A stretch of 64,000 bases of DNA from Pseudomonadales bacterium (GTDB lineage: Bacteria > Pseudomonadota > Gammaproteobacteria > Pseudomonadales > Halieaceae): the NCBI GenBank assembly GCA_024234735.1, contig JACKNV010000007.1, forward strand, positions 110,687-174,686, written 5' to 3'. Position 1 is the stretch's first letter. Every line of letters begins with the position of its first letter. The position numbers and the translations under genes are program-made. The notes under the pieces were generated by a model that saw only the letters and a program-made list of their open reading frames with translations, had not been told where the DNA came from and ran no database searches. Of this stretch, positions 8,640-18,142 are shown piece by piece.

Positions 8640-9600
8640 CGCTCGCCACCGGGTCCTCCCGTTCCAGCACGGCCAGCAGGTCCCGCAGATCGTCGGGCAG
8701 GGGGCAGGCAAACTGCACCGGCTCACCCGATGCCGGGTGCACCAGCTCGAGCGCCCTGGCATGCAACGCCTGCCTGGGAAAACCTCGCAGGGCCGCAATC
8801 AGCTCCGCGGACGCGCCGGGGGGGATACGCGGCCGGCCACCGTACACCGGGTCGCCCACCAGCGGAAAGCGACGGTACGCCATGTGTACCCTTATCTGGT
8901 GAGTGCGCCCCGTCTCCAGGTTGACCACAATCCGCGTGTGATGCCGGAAACGCGTGGCCACCCGGTAGTGGGTTATGGCGGGCTTGCCACCGGCGGCCAG
9001 CACCGCCATTTTCTTGCGCTGCCGCGGGTGCCGCCCCATGGGGGCATCCACCGTGCCCCCTCCGGTCATGGCACCGATACAGACCGCGCAATACTCCCGG
9101 CTGACGGTGCGCGCCTGCAGCTGCGCCACCAGGTCGTGGTGAGCCGTCAGGGTGCGAGCCACCACCATGATGCCGGACGTGTCCCTATCGAGGCGATGCA
9201 CTATTCCACCGCGGGGCACACAGGCCAGCTCCGGGGCGTGATCCAGCAACGCATTGACCAGGGTGCCGTCGGCGTGTCCGGCTGCCGGATGCACCACCAG
9301 GCCGGCGGGCTTGTCCAGGACGATGATGCTGTCGTCCTCGTAGAGGATATCGAGCGCCATGGGCTGGGCTCGCCAGCTGATTTCCGCCACCGGATCGGCC
9401 GCGAGCTCGAGCCGCGCGCCAGCAGTCACCTTGTCCCGGGGGCGGCAGCGCTTGCCGTCTACCTGCAGGTCGCCCGCCCGGATCCAGTTTTGCAGGCGCG
9501 ACCTGGAGTAGTCCGAAAACAGGCGGGCTGCAATCTGGTCGAGGCGCTCGCCGTCCAGTTCCAGAGGCACGATGGCCGCCATTTCTATACGCTGGTCCAT
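8629..9600 (-). CDS. rluD: 23S rRNA pseudouridine synthase D
   Basis: The protein is 323 aa. An S4 RNA-binding domain (about 17-75) is followed by the RluA-type pseudouridine synthase domain with the catalytic motif HRLDRDTSG, Asp138 being the expected nucleophile. RluD makes the pseudouridines in helix 69 of 23S rRNA. The start ATG at 9600 has AGGAAATCC directly upstream. It is divergent from bamD, with rluD-pgeF-clpB on one side and bamD on the other, the arrangement seen in E. coli and relatives. Confidence 0.96.
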   Translation of the reverse strand: MDQRIEMAAIVPLELDGERLDQIAARLFSDYSRSRLQNWIRAGDLQVDGKRCRPRDKVTAGARLELAADPVAEISWRAQPMALDILYEDDSIIVLDKPAGLVVHPAAGHADGTLVNALLDHAPELACVPRGGIVHRLDRDTSGIMVVARTLTAHHDLVAQLQARTVSREYCAVCIGAMTGGGTVDAPMGRHPRQRKKMAVLAAGGKPAITHYRVATRFRHHTRIVVNLETGRTHQIRVHMAYRRFPLVGDPVYGGRPRIPPGASAELIAALRGFPRQALHARALELVHPASGEPVQFACPLPDDLRDLLAVLEREDPVASDGQ

Positions 9601-9700
9601 TGGATTTCCTGTTTATGCCCCCGCCCGCCTGTGGTTAAATAACGCCGCGATAGCCCCGGTAGCGGCCGCTATTTTAGCACGCCGACCCGAGCCCAGATTG

Positions 9701-10576
9701 GTGATACCGTTGAAATACATTCTCCTCCTGTTAGCCAGCATCGCCCTGTGGGGCTGCTCCAGCAATGACGAACTGCCAGATATGGCCGACGCGGGCGAAC
9801 AGGTGATGTACGAGGACATCCAGCGCTACCTCAAGAACGAGAACTACAACGATGCGGTCAAGGGCCTGCAATTGCTGGAATCGCGCTATCCCTTTGGCAA
9901 GTATGCCGAGCAGGCCCAGCTGGAACTGATCTACGCTCACTACCAGGCCTACGAACACGAGGCGGCCGTGGAGGCAGCAGACCGCTTTATCCGCCTGCAT
10001 CCGCAGCACCCCAACGTCGACTACGCCTACTACATGAAAGGCCTGGCTGCCTATACCATGAGGGAGGACGTGTTCGACCGGTTCGTTCCCACCGATGCCG
10101 CGCAGCGCGATACCGGCCATGCCAAGGAAGCCTTCGCCGAGTTCGCCCAGCTGGTGTCCCGCTTCCCCGCCAGCCCCTATGCCGCCGATGCCAGGGCCCG
10201 CATGATTTTCCTGCGCAATCTCCTGGCGCGCCACGAGATAGCCGTGGCCAACTACTATTTCCGTCGGGGAGCCTATCTGGCGGCGTTGAACCGGGGCGCC
10301 TACGTCGTCGAAAACTTCCAGCGCACACCCGCCGTGGCCGACGGCCTGGCCGTCATGGCCCAGGGTTATATCCTGTTGGGCTACGACGAACTGGCGCGCG
10401 AGACGATCTCGGTGCTGGCCCTGAACTACCCAGATCACTATTCACTGGATAAAAACGGCGAGTTCCAGAGTGTCTATACCCTGGATGGCCCGCAGCGGTC
10501 GTGGATAAACAAGCTGAGTTTTGGTCTGTTCGACCCGCCGGAGGCGCCACAGTTCGACAACCGCCCGGACGTCTAG
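9701..10576 (+). CDS. bamD: Outer-membrane assembly lipoprotein BamD
   Basis: The protein is 291 aa from GTG at 9701; TTG at 9710 is an alternative. A lipoprotein signal ends in the lipobox LWGC, with Cys19 the predicted lipidated residue and Ser following. The rest is all-helical TPR repeats (for example YEDIQRYLKNENYNDAVKGL, then YPFGKYAEQAQLELIYAHY), the fold of BamD/ComL. It is the essential partner of BamA in inserting beta-barrel proteins into the outer membrane. It is divergent from rluD and 130 bases upstream of pilS. Confidence 0.95.
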   Translation: MIPLKYILLLLASIALWGCSSNDELPDMADAGEQVMYEDIQRYLKNENYNDAVKGLQLLESRYPFGKYAEQAQLELIYAHYQAYEHEAAVEAADRFIRLHPQHPNVDYAYYMKGLAAYTMREDVFDRFVPTDAAQRDTGHAKEAFAEFAQLVSRFPASPYAADARARMIFLRNLLARHEIAVANYYFRRGAYLAALNRGAYVVENFQRTPAVADGLAVMAQGYILLGYDELARETISVLALNYPDHYSLDKNGEFQSVYTLDGPQRSWINKLSFGLFDPPEAPQFDNRPDV

Positions 10577-10706
10577 CCAACCGGGGTACTCGCCGCTGCC
10601 GGCGCTCCTCGCTCCAGCGGGCATCTTCGCTATTTTCGCGGCGATGCCTGTTACACTGTGCGCACCCAGCCACCATTCCTTGTACAAGGACAGGCATTTC
10701 GCAATC

Positions 10707-12332
10707 GTGAATCGTCCGGCCATACTGACACAGCCACCGCTGCATGCTCCCGGCCAGCAAAATATCGCTCTGTTCAGGATATACGTCGCCTATCGCTCGC
10801 TGCTGTCGGTGGTATTGCTGATCATGCTGGTGAGCCCCAATACCCGGCAACTGGTGGGTGCGCTGAATCCCACCCTGTACCTCGGGGTGGCACTGGCCTA
10901 CCTCGCTACCAGCGCCCCCCTGCTTGGCTCGCTTTCTTCGCGCCTGCATCGCAACCAGAAGATGTTGTTCGTGGTATTTCTGGTGGATATTGCCGCTATT
11001 ATGCTGCTGGCCGATGCCAGTGGCGGCATGGTCAGCGGCTTGCCCATTCTATTGATCATCACCGCGGCGGCCAGCTCGGTACTCATCGGCAATCGCACCC
11101 TCGCCATGCTCATCGCTTCGGTCAGCGTATTGGCCCTGCTGTTCGATACCGTGAGGTTGATTTTGGCCGGGGTACTGACCCCCAGCGCCCTGTTCCCCGC
11201 CGGCCTGCTGGGTGGTTTGATCTTTGGCGTTTCGATCATGGTGCAGGTTATTGCCGGTCGCCTGGGCCGCGCCGAGGAACTGGCTCGCAATCGCGCCAGC
11301 GACCTGTACAACCTGCAACGCCTCAACGAGCAGATCGTGCAGCACATGGAGACGGGTATTCTGCTGGTCAATCACGATGGCCTGGTGCGGGTAATGAACA
11401 AGGCGGCTACCACCCTGTTGGCGCCCGAGCGCCCGGTAGCGGTTGAACAGGGGCGCCAGCTGGCCGATTACAGCGCGGAACTCGCCTACCAGTTCGAGCA
11501 CTGGAAGGATACCGGGCTGCACCGCGCCAAGCCGTTCAGCATCATCGAAGGCTCCCCCCAGGTGATCGCCCACTTTCGCGAGTTGCAGCCCAATACCCGG
11601 GGCGAGGCGCTGGTCTTCGTCGAAGACTACACGCCCGTCACCCAGTACGCGCAGTCCCTGAAGTTGACCTCCCTGGGGCGCCTGACCGCCAGTATTGCCC
11701 ACGAAATACGCAACCCGCTGGGGGCCATCAGCCACGCCGCCCAATTACTGCAGGAATCCACCGACCTGACGGAAGCCGACCGGCGCCTGGCCGATATCAT
11801 CCAGCAACACTGCGTGCGGGTGAACGAGATCGTCGAGAGCGTAATGCAGATCTCCCGCAGGGAACCCCCCAAACCCGAGTACATCATGCTGTCGGAGTGG
11901 CTGAACGATTTCGTGGTGGATTATCTGAAGGCGCTCAATCGCCCAGCGGATATCAGCATTGATTGCGACTACCGGGAGCTGCTTGTCGAGTTCGACCCCG
12001 AGAACCTGCGTCGGGTGCTATCCAATCTGCTGGACAATGCCCTGCGCCACAGCAAAATCGCCACCGGCAAGGAGACGGCAAAGCTGGCGGTCGGCATCGA
12101 TTTCGGTAGTCACCAGTGCCTGGTGGATGTCATCGATGCGGGTACCGGCGTACCCGCGACCGACCAGGCCAAGTTGTTCGAGCCCTTTTTCACCACGGTC
12201 GAGCAGGGCAGCGGCATGGGCTTGTACCTGTGCCGGGAATTGTGTGAAATCAATAACGCGGACCTGCATTACCGACACACCGCAGCGGGAGAGAGTTGCT
12301 TCCGCATATCACTGAACCAGCGCGCCATGTAG
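10707..12332 (+). CDS. pilS: Type IV pilus sensor histidine kinase PilS
   Basis: The protein is 541 aa from GTG at 10707; an in-frame ATG at 10644 lacks a Shine-Dalgarno. About six transmembrane segments lie between residues 22 and 185, then a PAS domain (about 205-310). The H-box SIAHEIRNPLGA has His332. The N-box (NLLDNALRHS) and G-box (GSGMGLYL) complete the kinase. PilS senses pilin in the inner membrane and phosphorylates PilR. It lies 7 bases upstream of pilR. Confidence 0.94.
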   Translation: MNRPAILTQPPLHAPGQQNIALFRIYVAYRSLLSVVLLIMLVSPNTRQLVGALNPTLYLGVALAYLATSAPLLGSLSSRLHRNQKMLFVVFLVDIAAIMLLADASGGMVSGLPILLIITAAASSVLIGNRTLAMLIASVSVLALLFDTVRLILAGVLTPSALFPAGLLGGLIFGVSIMVQVIAGRLGRAEELARNRASDLYNLQRLNEQIVQHMETGILLVNHDGLVRVMNKAATTLLAPERPVAVEQGRQLADYSAELAYQFEHWKDTGLHRAKPFSIIEGSPQVIAHFRELQPNTRGEALVFVEDYTPVTQYAQSLKLTSLGRLTASIAHEIRNPLGAISHAAQLLQESTDLTEADRRLADIIQQHCVRVNEIVESVMQISRREPPKPEYIMLSEWLNDFVVDYLKALNRPADISIDCDYRELLVEFDPENLRRVLSNLLDNALRHSKIATGKETAKLAVGIDFGSHQCLVDVIDAGTGVPATDQAKLFEPFFTTVEQGSGMGLYLCRELCEINNADLHYRHTAAGESCFRISLNQRAM

Positions 12333-12339
12333 GGTAGCA

Positions 12340-13731
12340 ATGAGCAGACAGAGTGTCCTGATAGTAGATGATGAGCCGGATATCCGCGAGTTGCTCGATA
12401 TAACCCTCAGCCGCATGGGGCTGGCCACGCATACCGCCGCCACCCTGGCAGAGGCCAGGGAAGCGGTGTCGCGGGAGCTGCCCGATTTATGCCTTACCGA
12501 TATGCGCCTGCCCGATGGCAACGGTATCAGCCTGGTGGAACACATCCAGCAGGATTTTCCCCAGATCCCGGTCGCCATGATCACTGCCCACGGCAGTGTC
12601 GAGGCCGCTATTGCCGCGCTCAAGGCCGGGGCGTTCGATTTCATCAGCAAACCCATTGAGCTGGATACCCTGCGCCGCCTGGTCACCACCGCCCTGCAAC
12701 TGGAGGGCGATACCAGCCGCGCCGACAGCGCAGTGGACCAGGACCTGATCGGCTCCGGGAGCAGTATTGCCCAGCTGCGCCGGCAGATAACCAAGCTCGC
12801 GCGCAGCCAGGCACCTGTCCATATTCATGGGGAGTCAGGCAGCGGCAAGGAAGTCGTGGCGAGGCTCATTCACAACAATGGCCCCCGCGCATCCGGTGCC
12901 TTCGTCGCCGTCAACTGCGGTGCCATCCCACCCGAGCTGATGGAAAGTGAACTGTTCGGTCATGTCAAAGGCAGCTTTACCGGCGCCAACCAGGACAAGA
13001 TCGGCCTGTTCCAGGCTGCTGCCGGCGGCACCCTGTTTCTGGACGAAGTGGCGGACCTGCCACTGGCAATGCAAGTCAAGCTGCTGCGCGCCATCCAGGA
13101 GAAGGCGATCAGGCCGGTGGGGGCCAATGCCGAACAGGCAACGGATATACGCCTGCTCAGTGCCACTCACAAGAATCTCGCCGCCGAGGTCGAGGCAGGG
13201 CGCTTTCGCAACGACCTGTACTACCGGATAAATGTCATCGATCTCAAGGTTCCCAGCCTGCGCGAGCGCAAGGAGGATTTGCCGGAACTGGCCGCGGCAC
13301 TGCTGCGGCGCATAGCCCGCGAGGAGGGCAGCGATGGCGCCGAGCTGGAACCTTCGGCCCTGGAAGCCCTGCAGGGATACGATTTCCCCGGCAATGTGCG
13401 TGAACTGGAGAACATGCTGGAGCGTGCCCTGGCGCTGTCCGACGGCACCAGCATTACCGCCGACGATCTGCAGTTTGCCAGCGCCGCACCGCGCCAGCCA
13501 GCTGCCCCGGCGGCCGTTGACGCGCTGCCGGCACAGCGGGGGGCCGCCACAGTGCCCGAGTTGGAGGCCGCTTACGGCGATCTTGAGGGTTATCTGGCAA
13601 ACATAGAGAAGCAGGTGCTCAGCCAGGCCCTCGAGGAAACCCGCTGGAATCGCACCGCCACCGCCAAGTTGCTGGGCATCAGTTTTCGCAGCCTGCGCTA
13701 CCGGCTGAAAAAGCTGGGGCTGGACGATTAA
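12340..13731 (+). CDS. pilR: Type IV pilus response regulator PilR (sigma-54 activator)
   Basis: The protein is 463 aa. The receiver domain (1 to about 120) has phospho-acceptor Asp54 in CLTDMRLPDG. The sigma-54 interaction AAA+ domain has Walker A GESGSGKE at 164-171 and the sigma-54 contact loop as GSFTGA at 211-216, a conservative variant of GAFTGA found in PilR proteins. A Fis-type HTH closes the protein (NRTATAKLLGISFRSLRYRL). It activates RpoN-dependent pilin transcription; no pilA is in this window. It is convergent with pilE. Confidence 0.95.
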   Translation: MSRQSVLIVDDEPDIRELLDITLSRMGLATHTAATLAEAREAVSRELPDLCLTDMRLPDGNGISLVEHIQQDFPQIPVAMITAHGSVEAAIAALKAGAFDFISKPIELDTLRRLVTTALQLEGDTSRADSAVDQDLIGSGSSIAQLRRQITKLARSQAPVHIHGESGSGKEVVARLIHNNGPRASGAFVAVNCGAIPPELMESELFGHVKGSFTGANQDKIGLFQAAAGGTLFLDEVADLPLAMQVKLLRAIQEKAIRPVGANAEQATDIRLLSATHKNLAAEVEAGRFRNDLYYRINVIDLKVPSLRERKEDLPELAAALLRRIAREEGSDGAELEPSALEALQGYDFPGNVRELENMLERALALSDGTSITADDLQFASAAPRQPAAPAAVDALPAQRGAATVPELEAAYGDLEGYLANIEKQVLSQALEETRWNRTATAKLLGISFRSLRYRLKKLGLDD

Positions 13732-13746
13732 CGACCGTCTCGACCA

Positions 13747-14247
13747 TTAGTTCCAGCACTGCGCCGGCTGCGCGGACAGGCTGCCGGAAACAGCCCGCCT
13801 GCCGGTGCGATCCAGGGAGAATGTCATGCAGGCTTCGTCCGCTGTCTGCCGGTTGACGGGAACGGTCAGCACACCGATGTAAACGCCCTCCCGGACATCC
13901 AGGGCCACGCGATAGCTGGCCTGGGCTTCCGCTGCGGCCTGCGCCTGACGGTCAATGTAGTACGGTTCCGGCAGCTGCAGTTCCGCCAGGCTGGTGGCAT
14001 AGCGCTTGCTGTTGATAAAGTACTGCTCCTGGCGCGTCATGACATCCATCAGTACGCCCCGGGCAGCGGCGCGACCACTTTTGACAACGACCGACTGGTA
14101 ACCAGGCAGGGCGACAAAGTAGAGGATGGCGGCGATCACCAGCACTGTGATCACTTCCAGCAAAGTGAACCCAGCCACGCGCCACTTGCCCGGAGGTGAG
14201 GAGCCAACCCGGCCGGCCCTGCGGCTGGCGGGAGTTCTAGGGTTCAT
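13747..14247 (-). CDS. pilE: Minor type IV pilin PilE
   Basis: The protein is 166 aa. A prepilin signal ends AG, cleaved before FTLLEVITVLVIAAI with Glu at +5. The C-terminal domain is short, with two cysteines (EACMTF and the penultimate CWN) that can form the usual D-loop disulfide. It is last in the fimT-pilV-pilW-pilX-pilY1-pilE operon and overlaps pilY1 by 11 bases. Minor pilins prime pilus assembly and form the tip complex in the periplasm. Confidence 0.9.
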   Translation of the reverse strand: MNPRTPASRRAGRVGSSPPGKWRVAGFTLLEVITVLVIAAILYFVALPGYQSVVVKSGRAAARGVLMDVMTRQEQYFINSKRYATSLAELQLPEPYYIDRQAQAAAEAQASYRVALDVREGVYIGVLTVPVNRQTADEACMTFSLDRTGRRAVSGSLSAQPAQCWN

Positions 14248-16657
14248 CTATTCCCGCCTGTCGCCAGTAGGCGCGCCATACGGAAGGACCCGGCAGCCGA
14301 TACAGGCCGTCACCCGCTATCCCCGCTCCCGGCAGCAACACGAGATCCCCGATTGGGATAGCGTCCACCGGCAGGCCCGACCCCGTGTCCTGAAACAGCA
14401 CCGGCTCTGCCGCAGGTTCCAGGCTCCCTGGCGGTGGTACCAGGCTTCCTTCGGGCGCCATGCGCGGAGCACCATCCTCCAGGGAAAACGTATAAACCCT
14501 GGTGGAGCCACGCACCTCGGTGCAGGACTGCTCACCCCCGTTTGTCGGCGGCACATAGGAAGTTAAGATTACCGTGCCCTTGCTCACCAGCGGGGTGGAG
14601 AGTCCCTTCTCACCCGGGGCGCGCAGTGCCAGCCGCCACCCGTTGGCAAGTTCTCCCGTATCACAGGCCGATTCACCCTCCCCCGCACAGGCCGCGCCGA
14701 TCTCCTCCAGGTGATCGTGGGCGATCGGCACCAGGTTGCCGACCTGATCGCCCGGCCCGGCGCCGGCCGTCAACCGATCCTTGAGCAGGTAGGCGTAGTC
14801 GCGAACCGAGGTATCGCCCGGCGCTGCCCGATTGCCCGACAGGATAACCACGCCGTCGTAGTCGCCCAGTCGATCGCGGCTCTGCACCACATCGGGGGCG
14901 TGAAAGAAACGACGGTCCGCTATACCGGAACCACCCAGGACTGCCAGTCGCCGCAGGCGCCAGCTGCCGGTAACTGCGCTTTCGGACAAATCGGCGAGTT
15001 GCGAGTGCTCGGCCAGGTCGAGACGCCAGACATTGCCGCCACTGTCACCGACGTAGGCCCTGTCGTCCACGCCGTTGTGATCGGCGTCGATAACCGTTAG
15101 CGCAGAGGGAATGCTGTCCCTCAGCTCGGGAACGAACAGCGAATTGTCATCGCTGGTAGCCGCCACCGCGGCGCCCGGCCCCACTGCTTTCCACAGCAGT
15201 GCTCCGGTGGCGGCGTCGACGACATAGATGGCGTTGCCCACGGTATCCGCCCCATCCCCGGCGTCCTTGCCGACCCTGGCGCCTTGCTCCACACCCCCGT
15301 TGTAGCCACCACCGAAAATCAGCACCGCCGTGGGTGTCCCCGCGCCGAGGTCGAGATGCGCGACTCGCGGCGTGGAAAAGGTCAGTGCCAGCTGTTCGAA
15401 ACCGGCGGAGGTGCTGTTGATTCGCCACAGGAAGCCCGGCTCGTCCGGATCGCTCATATCAAAGGCGAACAGGCTGCGACCGCCACGCCGCTGGCCGATA
15501 TAAACCCAGACCCGGTCGCCCAGTGCAGCCTCGATCGTGCCATTGCCATCGCGGTCGACAACATGGGCCACTGCCTCGCCATCCATGCCATAGCGGTGGA
15601 GGCCAGCGGGCAACTGTGAGCCCGTCGCCCTGGCTGCCTGCACCGCCAGCAGGGAGGGAGGCATAAACGCCCAGGTCTCGCGCCCGGACTCGGCGGCAGC
15701 GGTATTACCCTGGGTATTGCGCAGCATGTGAACAAAACCGTCATTGCTGCCGTAGAAGAGCCGGACCTCGGGGTTTGCCGCACTGTAGCCGGTTCCCGGG
15801 CGAACACCATACTCAACCGCCAGTGGGCGCGAATGCAGGGCGTCCGCAAGCAACCACTGGCGTGCCTCGAGGTAGTCACCATCCGCATCGGCATCGTAGC
15901 TGTCCAGGCCTCGTACCCAGGCGAGCACCGCGAGTGCCGCCTCGGCGCTGAGTTCCCCCTCCGGGTCGAGAATCGGCCCCAGGGTCGGCAGGCTGGCTGG
16001 CGTCGCATCCAACGGCAACAGCGCTGTGCCCGTGGTCGGCTCGACGGTATACAGTTGCCGCGCTCCGGCATCGCTGTTCCGCACCCCCGGGCTGCCCACG
16101 AGGTAACCCGGTATTTGCTGCCCTGCTCCACCGCGACTCACGGAGCGACCGTCCCTGCCGGGCACCTCGCCCCGCGCGGGATCGAAGGCCAGCACATCCG
16201 CGCCGGCAGGATCGGTCCAGAACGTCAGCGCATCCGGCAGTATCTGGCCATCCTGTGGGGACACGGCGGCAACGGGTGGATCAGTCAACGGCGCCTGGGC
16301 GATCACCGCTCCCGCATCCCCGGCCGACTCCCCAGGCGTTACCCCGGCAGGCATATCTGCCGCGGTATCGACTGTCGCAATTTTCAGTTTCTTGATATTG
16401 CCTCGCCAGCCGTCTCCAGCGCCAGGTTCGAACAAATTGAAATAGATATCCCGCGCCAGTGCGCCGTGACTGTGCCGTCCCGCTGCCAGAGCGCCGGCCA
16501 CAAGGGAAGCGCTTATCCCGGCGCACGCCGTGGGTTGCGCCCCGCCAGCCGCCCGGTATGTGTCGATATCGTCGGCGAAAAGCGGATCATCGCCCAGCGC
16601 CAGGGCCAGGATGCTGACCAGTCCGGCTGCAGTACCCCTCATCCTCCGGCTGTTCAT
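14237..16657 (-). CDS. pilY1: Short PilY1-family tip adhesin
   Basis: The protein is 806 aa with an N-terminal signal (about 1-29), then the PilY1 beta-propeller domain (about 265-760). A canonical calcium loop DxDxNxxxD is present at 524-532 (DADHNGVDD), as in the P. aeruginosa PilY1 site that controls retraction. EF-hand-like acidic loops also occur at 368-376 (DRDGNGTIE) and about 255-260. It is clearly shorter than the roughly 1100-1200 aa PilY1 of Pseudomonas; the N-terminal von Willebrand A-type domain appears absent. Its start overlaps the pilX stop as ATGA. It is probably exported and carried at the pilus tip. Confidence 0.9.
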   Translation of the reverse strand: MNSRRMRGTAAGLVSILALALGDDPLFADDIDTYRAAGGAQPTACAGISASLVAGALAAGRHSHGALARDIYFNLFEPGAGDGWRGNIKKLKIATVDTAADMPAGVTPGESAGDAGAVIAQAPLTDPPVAAVSPQDGQILPDALTFWTDPAGADVLAFDPARGEVPGRDGRSVSRGGAGQQIPGYLVGSPGVRNSDAGARQLYTVEPTTGTALLPLDATPASLPTLGPILDPEGELSAEAALAVLAWVRGLDSYDADADGDYLEARQWLLADALHSRPLAVEYGVRPGTGYSAANPEVRLFYGSNDGFVHMLRNTQGNTAAAESGRETWAFMPPSLLAVQAARATGSQLPAGLHRYGMDGEAVAHVVDRDGNGTIEAALGDRVWVYIGQRRGGRSLFAFDMSDPDEPGFLWRINSTSAGFEQLALTFSTPRVAHLDLGAGTPTAVLIFGGGYNGGVEQGARVGKDAGDGADTVGNAIYVVDAATGALLWKAVGPGAAVAATSDDNSLFVPELRDSIPSALTVIDADHNGVDDRAYVGDSGGNVWRLDLAEHSQLADLSESAVTGSWRLRRLAVLGGSGIADRRFFHAPDVVQSRDRLGDYDGVVILSGNRAAPGDTSVRDYAYLLKDRLTAGAGPGDQVGNLVPIAHDHLEEIGAACAGEGESACDTGELANGWRLALRAPGEKGLSTPLVSKGTVILTSYVPPTNGGEQSCTEVRGSTRVYTFSLEDGAPRMAPEGSLVPPPGSLEPAAEPVLFQDTGSGLPVDAIPIGDLVLLPGAGIAGDGLYRLPGPSVWRAYWRQAGIDEP

Positions 16658-17166
16658 TGCGCCATCCTCACCAGCACGCCCTGGGTGACCTCCGCCCGGC
16701 CCAGATCGAGGTCGGCACCATCATAAAAACCACGCACTTCATACTTTGCCACCCGGTAAAAGACAGTGCTGCTGGCACCTGCCTCCCCCAGCCGCGGCAT
16801 TCGGGCGGCGGCCGGTGCCACCCGTTCTACGCTGACGCCGAGCCGGGCCGATTCCGGCTGCAAGCCGCCAGGGAGTTCCAGATCGGTGGCATCACAGACC
16901 AACTGCTCGGGCACCTGCGCCGAGCAGGCGCGATAACCGACCGGGAGTGACAGGTCCAATCCCTTGCCTGCCGCCAGGGCGCTGTCCACCGCGGCCATGG
17001 CCTGCTGCCTGGCGCTGCTGCGGTGTTCGTCGTTACCGGCCATCTGCATTTGCAACAGGCTGGTCCGGGCAACCGTGGTGCCCAGCAGGGCGAGCATCAA
17101 CAGAACCAGCAGTGCCATCAGCAGCACCGCGCCGCACTGGCACCCAACGGCCCTTCGCCCGCTCAC
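16654..17166 (-). CDS. pilX: Minor type IV pilin PilX
   Basis: The protein is 170 aa from a GTG whose first bases overlap the pilW stop (GTGA). The PilX N-terminal motif is CGAVLLMALLVLLMLALLG; as in other PilX/GspK-type pilins there is no Glu at +5, fitting a subunit at the very tip. A pair of cysteines (ACSAQVPEQLVC) lies in the globular part. It is probably in complex with PilV, PilW, FimT/FimU and PilY1. Confidence 0.88.
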   Translation of the reverse strand: MSGRRAVGCQCGAVLLMALLVLLMLALLGTTVARTSLLQMQMAGNDEHRSSARQQAMAAVDSALAAGKGLDLSLPVGYRACSAQVPEQLVCDATDLELPGGLQPESARLGVSVERVAPAAARMPRLGEAGASSTVFYRVAKYEVRGFYDGADLDLGRAEVTQGVLVRMAQ

Positions 17167-18140
17167 CGCTGAAACACCGCATTGTTGCGCAGCAGCAAGG
17201 TCGCCTGCACCAGCCGCCGGTAATATGCATCGTGACTTGCCGGAATATGCTTGCCAGCCAGCTGGTAGTCATTGTCGTCGCTGTGCCCGGGCACTGGCTG
17301 CACACTGCGCACCAGCAGGTGGATGCGGGCGGCCACCGCCCGGCGCAGCTCTGCAACGGCCGGCCGGGTGGCAAAGCGATCCGGCTGCAGGTCGCCATCG
17401 TCATCAATACCGAACTCCAGCTGCAGGTTCTCGATGCCCTCCACCAGGCATTCCACCGGAGCCATGCGCTCGTCGGTGCGGCCAGGCCGCTTGCGGCACA
17501 GCGTGGGTATCCCGTCGCCGCGAATTCGCGAGTGGCTGCGTACGAAAAAAACCGCGGGCGTGTATTCCCACAACTCGCCGGGCACCCCCGGATCGCCGCC
17601 GCGAGCTATGGCCGCCGGTCGCTGGGCGGCTCTGGAGCGCAGGTAGAGCGCGTCGGCGTCCGGCGCGGCGCGCACCTCGCCCGCCGCAACCAGGGCCTCA
17701 CCGCTGGTACGACGTACCACGAGGATGTCGCTGCCGGCCTGGTGCTGGCGCGACGGCAGGCAGTCCTCCGGCAGGGAACTCCCGCCGGAAGCGGAGACCC
17801 CTGCGACATCGCCATCGTTCACGTGGGCGACGGCGGAGGTTGTGTCCAGCAGAAATTCAAAGCAGGCACTGCCGCGCAGACTGGAGGCGATGCTGGCGCC
17901 GGGAATTTCCGAACCCAGGTGACCAGCCATGGTGAGTTCGTGAGAGAGCAGGCGCAGGGCATAAAACCCGTTTTCCCGCAGCCGCGCCAGTTCATCGGAC
18001 TGCAGGAAGCTGAGTTTACTGCGCAGCAGGAAATGGGTGGCGGCAAAGGCCAGAACGACCCCAATCGCCAGTGCGACCAGCAGTTCAACCAGGCTCAAAC
18101 CGCGAGCTGCCGGAGAACCTCTGTATACCCCCCCGGCCAC
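17163..18140 (-). CDS. pilW: Minor type IV pilin PilW
   Basis: The protein is 325 aa from GTG at 18140, two bases after the pilV stop; the longer open frame runs into pilV and has no pilin features. The prepilin site is ARG before LSLVELLVALAIGVV with Glu at +5. PilW is the large minor pilin, and the length fits. It contains an acidic loop (GIDDDGDLQPD) that could bind calcium. Overlaps of 4 bases with pilX downstream indicate coupled translation. Confidence 0.9.
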   Translation of the reverse strand: MAGGVYRGSPAARGLSLVELLVALAIGVVLAFAATHFLLRSKLSFLQSDELARLRENGFYALRLLSHELTMAGHLGSEIPGASIASSLRGSACFEFLLDTTSAVAHVNDGDVAGVSASGGSSLPEDCLPSRQHQAGSDILVVRRTSGEALVAAGEVRAAPDADALYLRSRAAQRPAAIARGGDPGVPGELWEYTPAVFFVRSHSRIRGDGIPTLCRKRPGRTDERMAPVECLVEGIENLQLEFGIDDDGDLQPDRFATRPAVAELRRAVAARIHLLVRSVQPVPGHSDDNDYQLAGKHIPASHDAYYRRLVQATLLLRNNAVFQR

Positions 18141-18142
18141 CG

